Assembly (NCBI GenBank): GCA_007026445.1
Contig: VDMD01000234.1
Span: forward strand, 1-26,108
DNA: 26,108 nucleotides
Direction of reading: 5' to 3'
From: Schizophyllum amplum
Lineage: Eukaryota; Basidiomycota; Agaricomycetes; Agaricales; Schizophyllaceae
Below the pieces are notes generated by a model, which did not search any database, was not told where the DNA came from, and was given only the letters and a program-made list of their open reading frames with translations. The position numbers and the translations under genes are program-made. Shown here piece after piece: positions 9,849 to 19,425 of this stretch (position 1 is the first letter of the stretch; each line of letters starts with the position of its first letter).

Positions 9849-10736
9849 ATGGGCGCATACAATACGTCTTTTCCTTCACCCAGATTCGCAGTCAAGCCTG
9901 ACTATGTGATTACAGTATATCGGCGAGCTGTACAAAAAGAAGCAGTCGGATGTCCTCCGGTTTTTGCTGCGCGTGCGGTGTGTTAGACCAGGTTTTCTCA
10001 ACAGAACCTGAGCTGATGAATTGCCCGTGCTATCCAGGTGCTGGGAGTACCGTCAGCTCAATGTGATCCACCGTGCTTCGCGTCCGTCGCGTCCGGACAA
10101 GGCTCGCCGTCTTGGCTACAAGGCCAAGCAGGGCTACGTCGTCTACCGCGTTCGTGTCCGTCGTGGTAACCGCAAAAAGCCCGTCCCCAAGGGTACGTTC
10201 AGTCTCCCCGATCATCAACTGCATACGCTCCCCTTCATGCGAATCAAAAACATTGCACCATCGATCCGCATCTTTACCCTCCGATCATGGTACTCATAAC
10301 CTACCTTAGGTGCGACCTACGGCAAGCCCGTTCGCCAGGGTGTCAACCATCTGAAGCCCCAGCGCGGTCTGCGGAGCACTGCGGAGGAGCGTGTCGGCCG
10401 CCGCTGCGGAAACTTGCGCGTCCTCAACTCGTACTGGATCAACCAGGACGGTGTGTACAAGTACTACGAGGTCATCCTCGTAGACCCGAACCACAAGGCG
10501 GTGCGTAGCGCGTCTACTACTCGTTCCCGAAGTCGAGCTGATCAAATGCGAAGATCCGCCGCGACCCCCGCATCAACTGGATTGTCAACCCGGTCCACAA
10601 GCGTCGCGAGGCTCGTGGTCTTACCAGCATTGGCAAGCAGAACCGTGGTCTCGGCAAGGGCAGCCGCCACAACCATACCACGGCTCATGCCACCTGGAAG
10701 AAGCACAACACGCTCAGCCTCCGTCGTTACCGATGA
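9849..10736 (+). CDS. RPL15: 60S ribosomal protein eL15 (RPL15), first splice donor damaged
   Basis: This is a large-subunit ribosomal protein. Exons 9849-9862 (approximate end), 9916-9977, 10038-10192, 10310-10500 and 10554-10736. The spliced protein starts MGAY and continues [80 protein letters not shown] and ends LRRYR, about 204 residues as in the family. All introns after the first are clean and in phase. At the first junction the sequence reads ATACAATACGTC where a Lys codon followed by GT would be needed (for example AAG then GTACGT), so no usable donor exists and one or two bases appear missing. For an essential gene this is most likely a consensus error. Confidence 0.93.
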
Positions 10737-11126
10737 GCGTGTCGGTTTCTTCTTACACTCTCACGCCCTCCTGTACCCTCACTATGTCCGTCGCCGTATG
10801 CGCCCATGCTATGCATTGTATGCAATCGAGAACCATATGTACGATCTACTGAAGTGAGGTGCGAACTGTAGTCCGATGTGTAAAGACTGCCAGACGGATC
10901 TGGATGTACCGCTGCTGCAGCGTGCCCGAGGGCCACACATCCGAACCTGGTATCGCCTACACGCGACAGCCATGAGATTATCGCGCACTCGTTTATAGCG
11001 TGGATAGCGTGGGGGACGCAAGGCCTTGAGGCCGACTACGAAGACGCGTGAGCTCGTAGGCTGTACCGGCTCCACAAGTCACTCGACGCCTCGTGTACGC
11101 AACTTGCTTGACGCTTACGATTAAGA
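10737..11126. other. Intergenic, nothing seen
   Basis: Between the eL15 stop and the GH16 start, on the same strand. It holds the eL15 3' flank and presumably the glucanase promoter. No supported frame, repeat or RNA gene. Confidence 0.5.
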
Positions 11127-12874
11127 ATGCTTTACGACCTCCCTCCCCGTCTCCTCGTCCTCTTCGCCCTCTGCTCGCGACTATCCCGGGCGTTCCAGCC
11201 GCTGCAGCTGCCGCACGATCTGCGGTCGGTGAGGAACTACACAAATGCAGGTCCGATACCTCCGCGGCAGCAGACGAACGCGATCGAGCGGCGCCTTGAC
11301 GCGCAACAGTTGGACGTCAACGCGAACGGCTCAACATTCCTCTGGTTGCTGGAGGACGACTTCAGCGGGGACTCATTCTTCGAGTGCGTAGTGTAGTAGT
11401 GGAAAGGGAGCAGATGCTGACTACCCTACAGCAGCTTTGGCTTCTTCACTGGCAAGGACCCTACAAAGTGCGCCACCTTCCCATCTCCCTTCGTACGACT
11501 GACTGGCTGTATCCCTCAGTGGTCATGTCAAGTGAGAGAACATGTTTGTACTGATTTCGGCGCCCTGACTGTCGCAGCTATGTGGACTCAGACACAGCGT
11601 TCGGCAGCGGGCTCGCGTATGTGCAGGAGGATGACATCGTTGTCATGAAAGGAGACAATACGTCCTGGCTAGCGGATGGGGAGTACAGGTCCAGGTGCGT
11701 ATGTCGCTAGATGTCTTGCTGAAAGCCCCTGATGTGTTCCTAGCGTCCGCATATCCTCATACAAGCAGTACAACACCGGCTTGTTCATCCTTGATTTGAA
11801 CAAGGCACCTTGGGGTTGCGGTACGCGGCGATGTATTCACGCTTCACCGTCGCTCATACAGCTATGTAGCGGTCTGGCCTGCTTTCTGGACTCTTGGCAG
11901 CGGCACCTGGCCATACGTCAGTAGTGACCTGCAGCTGCCTTCCCGCATGCTAACGTGTTCACTGCAGACTGGCGAAATCGACATCATTGAGGGCGTTCAC
12001 GACAACGAGCACAACCAGATCGCATGGCATACCGGCTCGGGCTGCTACCTCAACCCCAACGCCACTTTTTCGGGCACCGTCATTGTACGTCGCGCTTTCT
12101 TCACGTCTCCCTCTTTACTTGACCTTCCTTTTATCAGACCAGCGACGGCACAAACAACACCAACTGTGATGGCACTCTGAACTCGAATGCCGGATGCGCG
12201 ATTGGCGAGTGGAGCCGCGCGTCTTACGGACCATATTTCGACGCACAAGGCGGTGGTGTGTTCGCAATGAAGTGGGATGAGAACGGAATCGCGATCTGTG
12301 AGTAGTCAAATCATACACTCCTTTTGTGTCCTATGTGCTGATGTTCGCCCGTAGACTCGTTCTACCGCGCCGCCATCCCCGACGACATCAATGCCGGAGC
12401 ACCGAACCCATCCACCTGGGGCACGCCCGTTGCCATGCTCTCGCCAGATTCCTGTGACCCGATCAGCTACTTCACGAACCATTCGATTATCTTCGGTGCG
12501 TACTTCGGTCACATTCGTTAACTTTCCGCCACTTGCTGATACGCATGCTACTTCTAGATATTACGTTCTGCGGTGACTGGGCGGGCAACTCGTACGCGAC
12601 GTCGGGGTGCCCAGGCGAGTGTGCAGACAGGTTGAAGGATCCGGCGAACTTTGTGGTGCGTCTTGTGCTCTCGCTCGCTGTATACCAGCCCAGGCCGTCT
12701 TGCTGACCGCTTGCTTGACAGAACGCCTCCTGGAGCATCAACTCGCTGAAGGTCTATAGCAAGCAGCCTATAAATGGACACCTCAACGGAGCTGCGCCTG
12801 GTCTTCCTATGGATCGTTCACACTTCGTGTTGGCCGCATTGGCCCTTTTGATGCTCCCGCTGCATTGGTTATAG
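11127..12874 (+). CDS. GH16 endo-1,3(4)-beta-glucanase-like, GPI-anchored
   Basis: A glycoside hydrolase of family 16 that should cleave or remodel beta-1,3/1,4-glucans outside the cell, probably at the wall. Eleven exons (11127-11383, 11432-11467, 11520-11531, 11578-11694, 11744-11820, 11870-11916, 11968-12084, 12138-12297, 12355-12495, 12558-12655, 12722-12874) give 404 residues, all in phase. There is a signal peptide over about residues 1-22, then the catalytic domain from [16 protein letters not shown]. The active site is [12 protein letters not shown], with predicted nucleophile Glu185 and acid/base Glu190. [14 protein letters not shown] and [17 protein letters not shown] match fungal laminarinase-type members. 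The last 19 residues ([17 protein letters not shown] at the end) are hydrophobic, fitting a GPI signal. Several N-glycosylation sequons are present. Exon 3 is only 12 nt. The gene is intact. Confidence 0.93.
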
Positions 12875-13304
12875 GGTGCATGTAGTGGGTCTTGACAGGA
12901 GCAGTGCTTGTCGCCAGGAGTTGAGAACGGGGAGGAATGCCGCGCCGCCGGAGAGACGGACGGATCCTGGAGGTTTCTCAAGGAGATGCATGCAGGGCTC
13001 GTTCACCGCGTTAGCAGGACTAGGCTGGCGACTTGACGCTGGACATTGACTGTCAACCTGACGATTATGGCACCTTGTACTTTATCTAGATAGCTACGCC
13101 TACTGACGTATACTTATTGACCGAATACGAATGTCGCGCATGTGCGCATGAACCATAGCGCACCCGTACTGCACTGGAACAGGATGGCTGGTCTGTTAAT
13201 CTGCCTATCTCGAGTACACTTGCTTCGGTATCACGTACCGGCTACCCTTCCTTCCACCTGCGACTTTCGGTGTTCAACCTCATATCTTCATAACCTCCCC
13301 TTCC
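12875..13304. other. Convergent 3' intergenic region
   Basis: It lies between the converging ends of the GH16 gene (plus) and the SurE gene (minus). No supported frame or repeat is visible. Confidence 0.5.
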
Positions 13305-14890
13305 CTACACCTTCCACATTCTATCCTCCATCACCATCCCTCCATTGGCCGCCGGTTCGGCAAAAGCTGCGCGTAGCGGCGTTACGCTCGCGTAACCGTT
13401 GTGGATTGCCCAAGCGTCCGTGCCCTCGGGAAGCGTCGAGGGATCTGGGCGTATCAGGCCCTCCATCGCGGGGCTCCACTTGAAGGCGAGAGGTTGACCG
13501 TAGACGTTGCTGGCCTTGCCCTTTAGCTCGGCAGGATCGACATCAGGCGCATCGGGGCCTGCGGCGGGGATATTCGTTGCGGTCGCGTTTGCCGTCGCAG
13601 GTGCCACCTTGACGGGCTTGAACAGCGTCGAGTACGAGTTGCGCCAGAGCGTGGTCCAGCAGACCGGGAGGCTGCGGTTAGTGAAGAGCGCCTCAATGAG
13701 CGGGATGTTAATGCTGTAAAGACTGTTTCCGGCATTCGAGGGGCTTATCGAGTGCTGTGCATCGCCTGCACAGCTGCCGTGCTGAGCGTCCCAGTCGCTC
13801 GTGAGTTGGCGAATGATGCGTATGGCGAGCTCGTGCGCGGCGTCGACCCATGTGTCGGGCGTTGTTGGCGCGACATGGCCGTAGGAGAGGGCGAGCGCGC
13901 GGGCGCCGGTGAGGGCACCGGACAGCGCGGCACCGATGGTTCCGGAGGACAGCGAAAAGGCGGCGGAGGTATTACGTCCGAGGTTGGGGCCACTGATCTA
14001 GTATAAGAATTAGCGAGTTTCCTCTAACATTTGCATCCTTAGGGTGGAATGCAATGGCGACTCTCAGACAGACTTTACGTGCGCACAGGTGAGTCGGCGC
14101 TTCTCATGTCGGGACAGAGTCTTCATAGACGAAGGCAGAAGCAGCATTTCATCAGAGTGGAAGGAGTTGCACGTACCACATAGTCAACCTGGCCCGGGTA
14201 GAGGTTGTAAAGGCCGACGTTTGCGCAGCTCTGTAGAGGTTCGAACCGTCAGCAGATGGCGAGCGGGTCGCCCTGCCTTAAGGTACTAACCGCCGGTGTC
14301 TGCGAACACAAAAGCAGAATGAGAGACAGCCTAGAGGGGAGCCAACAAGACTGACCGCGTCCAACAAGACCCATTCGGCCTATTGTGTGATGAGGTGGTG
14401 ATTGTGAGAACAAGGCGTCAGCGCACCACTTCGCCTTCCTTGAGCGGTCGGGAGACGTCGGAGATCTCGCCGTAGCCGTCTGTCCGTGAGCTTAGCGCGA
14501 GTGTCGGCTAAAGGCCGTCGTGGGATGGCAACTGACGAGGTTCCGTTGGGTAATAGTATTGACCAGTAGTGATCTCCTTGATGTGGAAGGCCTTGCCTGA
14601 GAGGGTGAGATACGGATGATACTATTACTAGGCAACGAGAAGCTCACCTATCCAGGATTTCTGAGAACTGGGGAGGACGACCTTGACATCGAAACCTGGG
14701 CAGATCGGAGTGAGGGGGGCGTGGGATAGAATCGCACGGCGCGCACCGAGGTCGTGTGTGAGATGTTTGTAGAGACCGAACACGTAGGGCGACTCTTGGG
14801 CACTGGGAGGCCCGTCGTCGTTCTGAAGGCAGTGAGCGGGGACAGATGGGGCAGAAAAGAACGGACAGTCAGTAAAACAGTGAATGTCAT
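13305..14890 (-). CDS. SurE-family 5'/3'-nucleotidase / acid phosphatase
   Basis: Likely a metal-dependent phosphomonoesterase of the SurE fold, as in fungal SurE-like acid phosphatases. Nine exons on the minus strand (14890-14867, 14822-14747, 14695-14648, 14596-14537, 14479-14427, 14379-14356, 14299-14291, 14230-14177, 13997-13305) give 346 residues, all in phase. Family marks: LLTNDDGPPS at the N-terminus with metal-binding Asp10/Asp11, VVLPSSQKSWIGKAFHIKE, AEWVLLDATPASCANVGLYN, and VISGPNLGRNTSAAF (Asn121). Later, DAWAIHNGYASVTPLRAAF is the conserved C-terminal block. A variable Ala/Pro-rich insert (APATANATATNIPAAGPD) precedes it. No signal peptide is seen, so it is probably cytosolic or enters the vacuole by another route. 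The seventh exon is 9 nt and the last intron is 179 nt, far longer than the others. Confidence 0.92.
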
Positions 14891-15054
14891 GTTTGTTGTT
14901 GCCAAAAGGAACTTGGAGTGTTGTTGTTGTTGTTGTTGTTGTCAGTGATGCGATCCTAATTCCTCCTCTCTCTCCCGCCGTCGACGTTTGTTCTGCCGTT
15001 CCTTGCTGCGCGTCGCTGCCGGTAGCGACGCCGTCCTCCTCGACATCGCGCACC
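14891..15054. promoter_or_regulatory. 164-bp bidirectional promoter
   Basis: It separates the divergent start codons of the SurE gene (minus, 14890) and the RasGEF (plus, 15055) and must hold both promoters and leaders. It contains the TGT repeat at 14919-14942 and, near the RasGEF start, a C/T-rich stretch. Confidence 0.6.
14919..14942. repeat. (TGT)8 microsatellite
   Basis: Eight perfect TGT units, 24 nt, inside the SurE/RasGEF divergent promoter. On the SurE transcript it would read as an ACA/CAA-rich leader 29 nt or more upstream of the ATG. Confidence 0.9.
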
Positions 15055-18000
15055 ATGGCCCAGCAGTCGCCCCACAAGCTCGTCGCCGTTCCGCCCATCC
15101 CCTCCCGACACCTCGACACCGGCGCGCCCTCGCCAGCGCTTTCCGTTACATCGCGCGACTCCTACACGACCGCCGTCACCAACTTTGACGATCACCAGGG
15201 CTCAACCAGCTCCTCCGCCGCCGCCGCCGCAAGCCTCCGCAAGTCGGTCTCCGTCGACTCCTTCGTTGGACGCACGTCGCCGACCCCCAGTCATGACCCT
15301 GACTCCGTCTTGGCCGGTCGCATGCGCGGGCAGAGCATCAGCTCTACGCGACATCTGCAACCAGCCAACGATTCGGACGTTGAGTTCTCTGACAGCGTCC
15401 CCCCGTCCGCCGCGGAGCGTTATCGCAGCACGTCGCTCAAAGGTCATACTCGCCCTGTCCGTCCAGGCGATCTCCCACTGCCATCACGCACTCCGGCCCT
15501 CAGTAACGCATCGAGCATGGCCAGCAACTCCTCTACCATCTCATCCTCCACCCAGGGGGAGATATCGCCACGGGAGAAGTTTGCGCGCGAACCCGGCGCC
15601 CCACGATTGCAATCATCAACCTCCCTGCAGTCCATACCGCAAAAGATGACGCCTCAATTATCTCTGGCAGGGAGGACGCGCAGCGGGAGCGTTGGTGTGC
15701 CTCCAACGACGCGCAAGCTCCTTGTGACGCCGCAGGTGCGGACGCGTGCGACTCCTGCTGCCGGATCATGCTCATTCTCTGCACAGCAGCGAGACCAGAT
15801 GCGCCAGAACTCTCCCGTCACCCTAGTCGTCCTTGGCACAGTCGGCTGTGGCAAGTCAACCGCCGTGCGGAGAGGTCTGAAGGGGTTCACGCTCTCCGAA
15901 CCCGCACCATACGTTCCTTCCTCGCCACTTCCCGGACTCTCACGGACCTCGCGATGTATGGATTGTGAAAAGCGTGTGCGATGACCGTCTCTGACCTGTT
16001 ACAGGTACACGGCGGACTGGCTGCATAACTCACAGCGAACTCGGCTCTGAGTGCGCATTGTATGTCATAGAAGCCGACGTATCCCCCTCCGACATCTTCA
16101 CCCCACCGTCATCGTCCTCCTCAAGATTGGACGGCATTTGCATCGGCTACGATGCGTCCGACGAGAGCAGTTTCGATGTAGTCGAGGACCTCCTACGTGC
16201 GCACCGTATATCCCTCCGACAAGCGCGCGCTAAACTTTCACGTTCAGGGTGCTACCAGACCTTCAAAATCCCCACCATTGTCATGGCTTGCAAGTCCGAT
16301 CTACCCAAGAAAGTCCATCCTGGCGTCGCAACGAAAATACTCGAGCGATATCACAGTGGTCTCATCGAGCTTCAATGCACAGACGATATTGGGAAGGAGA
16401 AAGTCCGCCGCACATTCGAATTCCTCATCAAAACTATCATCAAGCAACGACGTGAGTGCCAAGAGGCTTTTCCATTTTGCTCGTGATATAACAGAATTCC
16501 AGGCGCCGGCTTCGACCCTGACCTTCGAAATCCAGCGTCGCCGGATGTCTTCAGCTCGGGCTTCATCTGGGACACATCACGGACGTCCACGCCAACAGGA
16601 GGCCCAACCACAGCTGGTCTCTTCAACTCATCAAGCCGACGGCCATCCGAACCGTCCATCTCGTCACTACCGGCGGCGACGCATCTGCGCCCCAAAGTGA
16701 CGATACCAACAGACCAACCTCCTTCGTCCTTTATGCCCCGTTCAGCAGAGCCACCGTCCGATTCGGAGAGGGCGCCGGCTCGCCAGGCTCCATCGGGAGG
16801 CCTCATGTCTCATCGAAACGACAGCAACAACTCAGTACATGTACCTACTTCTGGCGTAGAAGACGCGATCCAACCAACGCCCTCGTCGGAAGGCCCGCAT
16901 CCTAAGAAGGAGAAGAAAGAGAAGGACCAGTGCGTTTTCAGCATGTGCATCTCGTCTTTTGAAGGCTGACCGCTGATCAGGCGACCCGCACAATGGGCCA
17001 CCATTGACGAGCTGTTGGATAAACTCCTGTTTCTTTCCGTTAGCGGCGACGACCCCGTTTTTGTTACCCACTTCCTCCTCACCTATCGCCGCTTCAGCAC
17101 TCCTCGGAAAATCTTGCTTGCTATGCAGAAGCGGATGCGCGACCTCGACAAGCCCTCCGGTGACCCGATGTTCGCGTGCTTCGCGCAAATGCGAATATGT
17201 CATCTGCTCGAGGTCTGGGTACGCGACTACCCTCACGATTTTGCTGTCAAAGGGTCCTACGGCGCACTCAATGCCCTCGTGCGCTCAATCGTATCCAAAA
17301 CGTACCTTCTGCACTACGGCTCCGACTTCCTCCCGTTCGTCGAGCAGGCACTGACATACCAGGACACGGATGCACAATGGGCAAAGCCCGTGGACGACTT
17401 CGACGACACGGAGGACGAAGTGAGCATCCTCGAGGACGAGGAGGAGACGGCGCATAAGAGCGCCACGCCACCTGTTGAGGAATTCGTGGAACCGACACGA
17501 GGCACGGGCAGTATCGAATTGGCGAGAGGGATGACTACTCCCGTGCCGCGAATATCCCCGGCATCGCGAGAACGGAAGCAGAGCTTGCCGCTCACGCGTT
17601 CGCTTATGATAAACTCGACATCCGGCGGTGGCCAGCCTGACGAGGAGGTCCCCAAGCACCAGATCAAGGAGTTATTGAAGATCGCACAACAGCTGTCCCT
17701 CATGGACTCGACCGAGATTGCACAGGAAATAACCCGTATAGAAGCGCGGGCATTCTTGGATATAGAGGCGAGTCCTGTATAGTTGCCGCGGCGAGATATA
17801 GCTAACACGCCCCGCGCAGCCTCGCCACTGGCTGCGATACACGTTCGTCTCGGGACGCAAAGACCCCAGAACGGACAGTATCGCGCGCTTTAACGGCATC
17901 TCTGAGCGGCTAGCAGACTGGTACGCGCTATCGCGCCACTGACCCTAGGCGATGCTGATAGGTGTTTTCCAGGGTTGTGTCCCTTATCCTCTGCCACGAC

Positions 18001-18725
18001 CGCGCGAAGGCACGGGCAAAGCAGATCGAGAAGTTTGTGGATATAGCGCAGAAGCTCCGCGCCCTTAATAACTACTCCGCCCTTCGCGCGTTTGTGGCCG
18101 GGATCAACAACTCGACCTTCCCCGGTGACCAAACGATGGAACAGTTCAAGTCCAAGTCGCCGGAGCAGGCAAAGAACCTGCAGTCATGGGACGTGCTGCT
18201 GCAGCACATCCGCTCACATCGTGCCTATCGGCTGGCGTTGCGCAATACGAAGGGGCCCTGTATTCCGGCGCTGTATGTGTATCTGTGTATGAGGCCGGAA
18301 CCTGTTTGCTGACGTGTGGCGCTTGCAGTGAGGTGCACATATCCGACCTCATCCGGGCTAATGAGGGCAATCCGGACTACTTCCAGTCGGACCAGAGCAA
18401 GATCCACTGGGGCAAGTTCAACATGATGGGCCGCTTCGTTAGCCAAACGACGCAGTATCGGACCCAATGCCAGAACTCGCTCGATTACAACTTTCCGCGG
18501 CGAGAGCATATTGAGCAGCTTCTGAATACACCGTTCTTGATGAACGTGGAGGTGCGTTGACCGCGTTCTATGGTCTAGTCTGTGTATACTGACGACCGAA
18601 TACAGATGCAGAAGTCGCGTATCGCGCCGCCAGACGCGGACTTTGACGATGCGCCCATGATGTCGCGGACACAGTCAGGACAGCCCAAGGACGTCGCCGT
18701 GCTCCGCAAGCTCTTCTTTTGGTAA
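15055..18725 (+). CDS. RasGEF with N-terminal P-loop GTPase-like domain, REM and CDC25 domains
   Basis: A guanine-nucleotide exchange factor for a Ras-family GTPase. Exons 15055-15955, 16005-16451, 16503-16929, 16981-17767, 17820-17920, 17973-18272, 18329-18551 and 18606-18725 give 1,101 residues, all in phase. Residues 1-255 are Ser/Thr/Pro-rich and probably disordered. A GTPase-like domain follows, with P-loop GTVGCGKST (261-269), ALYVIEADV and a G4-like MACKSDLPKK. A low-complexity linker with a Lys/Glu patch (PKKEKKEKD) leads to the REM domain (TIDELLDKLLFLSVSGDDP, about 595-720), an acidic insert, and the CDC25 catalytic domain (about 830-1062) with CHDRAKARAKQIEKFVDIAQ and NYSALRAFVAGINNS. 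The intron at 17768-17819 has a GC donor. ATG at 15055 lies in CACCATGG, a good context; the frame is open upstream to 14884. The GTPase partner cannot be told from sequence. Confidence 0.93.
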
Positions 18726-19425
18726 ATATCATCGACCTAACGCAACTTACTTATTAGATCATGGTTTATTATACGGCCCGCCCTGCACTCCCATTCTCTG
18801 ACACGATCATAGTATTACTACCCACTCCGCTCTGCTCGCGTTATCGTCCCTTTCTGCTGCACCGACCATTCATGTACATACCCTTGCACCCCCTGTCCCG
18901 CCCGCCCCCTCTTGCCTTTGCATACTAGTACGCCTGTCCGCGTGCCCAGTGCTGGATATTGCTTTATATGTGTTTGCATAATCGCGGCTTCGCTGACTCT
19001 GTACCTACTTAATCGACTCTTCTGGTCATGCGTGATCTATCATGGTGCAAACCATATATTTGCAGGCATATACAGATACAGTAAGTACCTGCAGGACTCG
19101 CAGGATCGCCTGACGCGTACCTGGGAAGTGCCGCATAATCGCGCAGGGTTCAGAGCTTGTCGTCAATAGGAAGCTACCTTGAGATTGTAGTAAGGTTTCG
19201 GCGTGGTCATATCTGCGAGGCAGCACTTCTTTGTCCTTCGATGTGAATTCCTCAAGCTTGCCTCAAGCTGCAGGCGCCATTTCTGATGCGAAGTTGAACT
19301 TCCTCATGCGGATAAGGTGCTACTCCCATTGATGTGATCGACATTTTCCAAGGCTTGTCTCGATCACTTTAGCGCTCGCGCGCATTGTTCCTCGAGGGGC
19401 AACCACCATCGACTTCACAGCCGCC
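18726..19425. other. Tandem intergenic region, nothing seen
   Basis: It spans the RasGEF 3' flank and the DRS1 promoter. Short frames at 18912-19226 have no recognisable similarity. The first 200 bp are C/T-rich, fitting a 3' UTR. I see no RNA gene. Confidence 0.5.

Noticed and set aside
14230..14245. GGTTCGAACC resembling a tRNA B box
   Set aside because: It lies at a SurE intron end, with no A box, acceptor stem or cloverleaf around it.
14884..15054. In-frame upstream extension of the RasGEF giving a run of valines
   Set aside because: The valines come from the (TGT)8 repeat, the segment overlaps the SurE start region, and the ATG at 15055 has a better context. An N-terminal extension is not excluded but unlikely.
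15185..15649. 154-residue Pro/Ser/Arg-rich plus-strand frame
   Set aside because: Shadow of the low-complexity N-terminal exon of the RasGEF in another frame.
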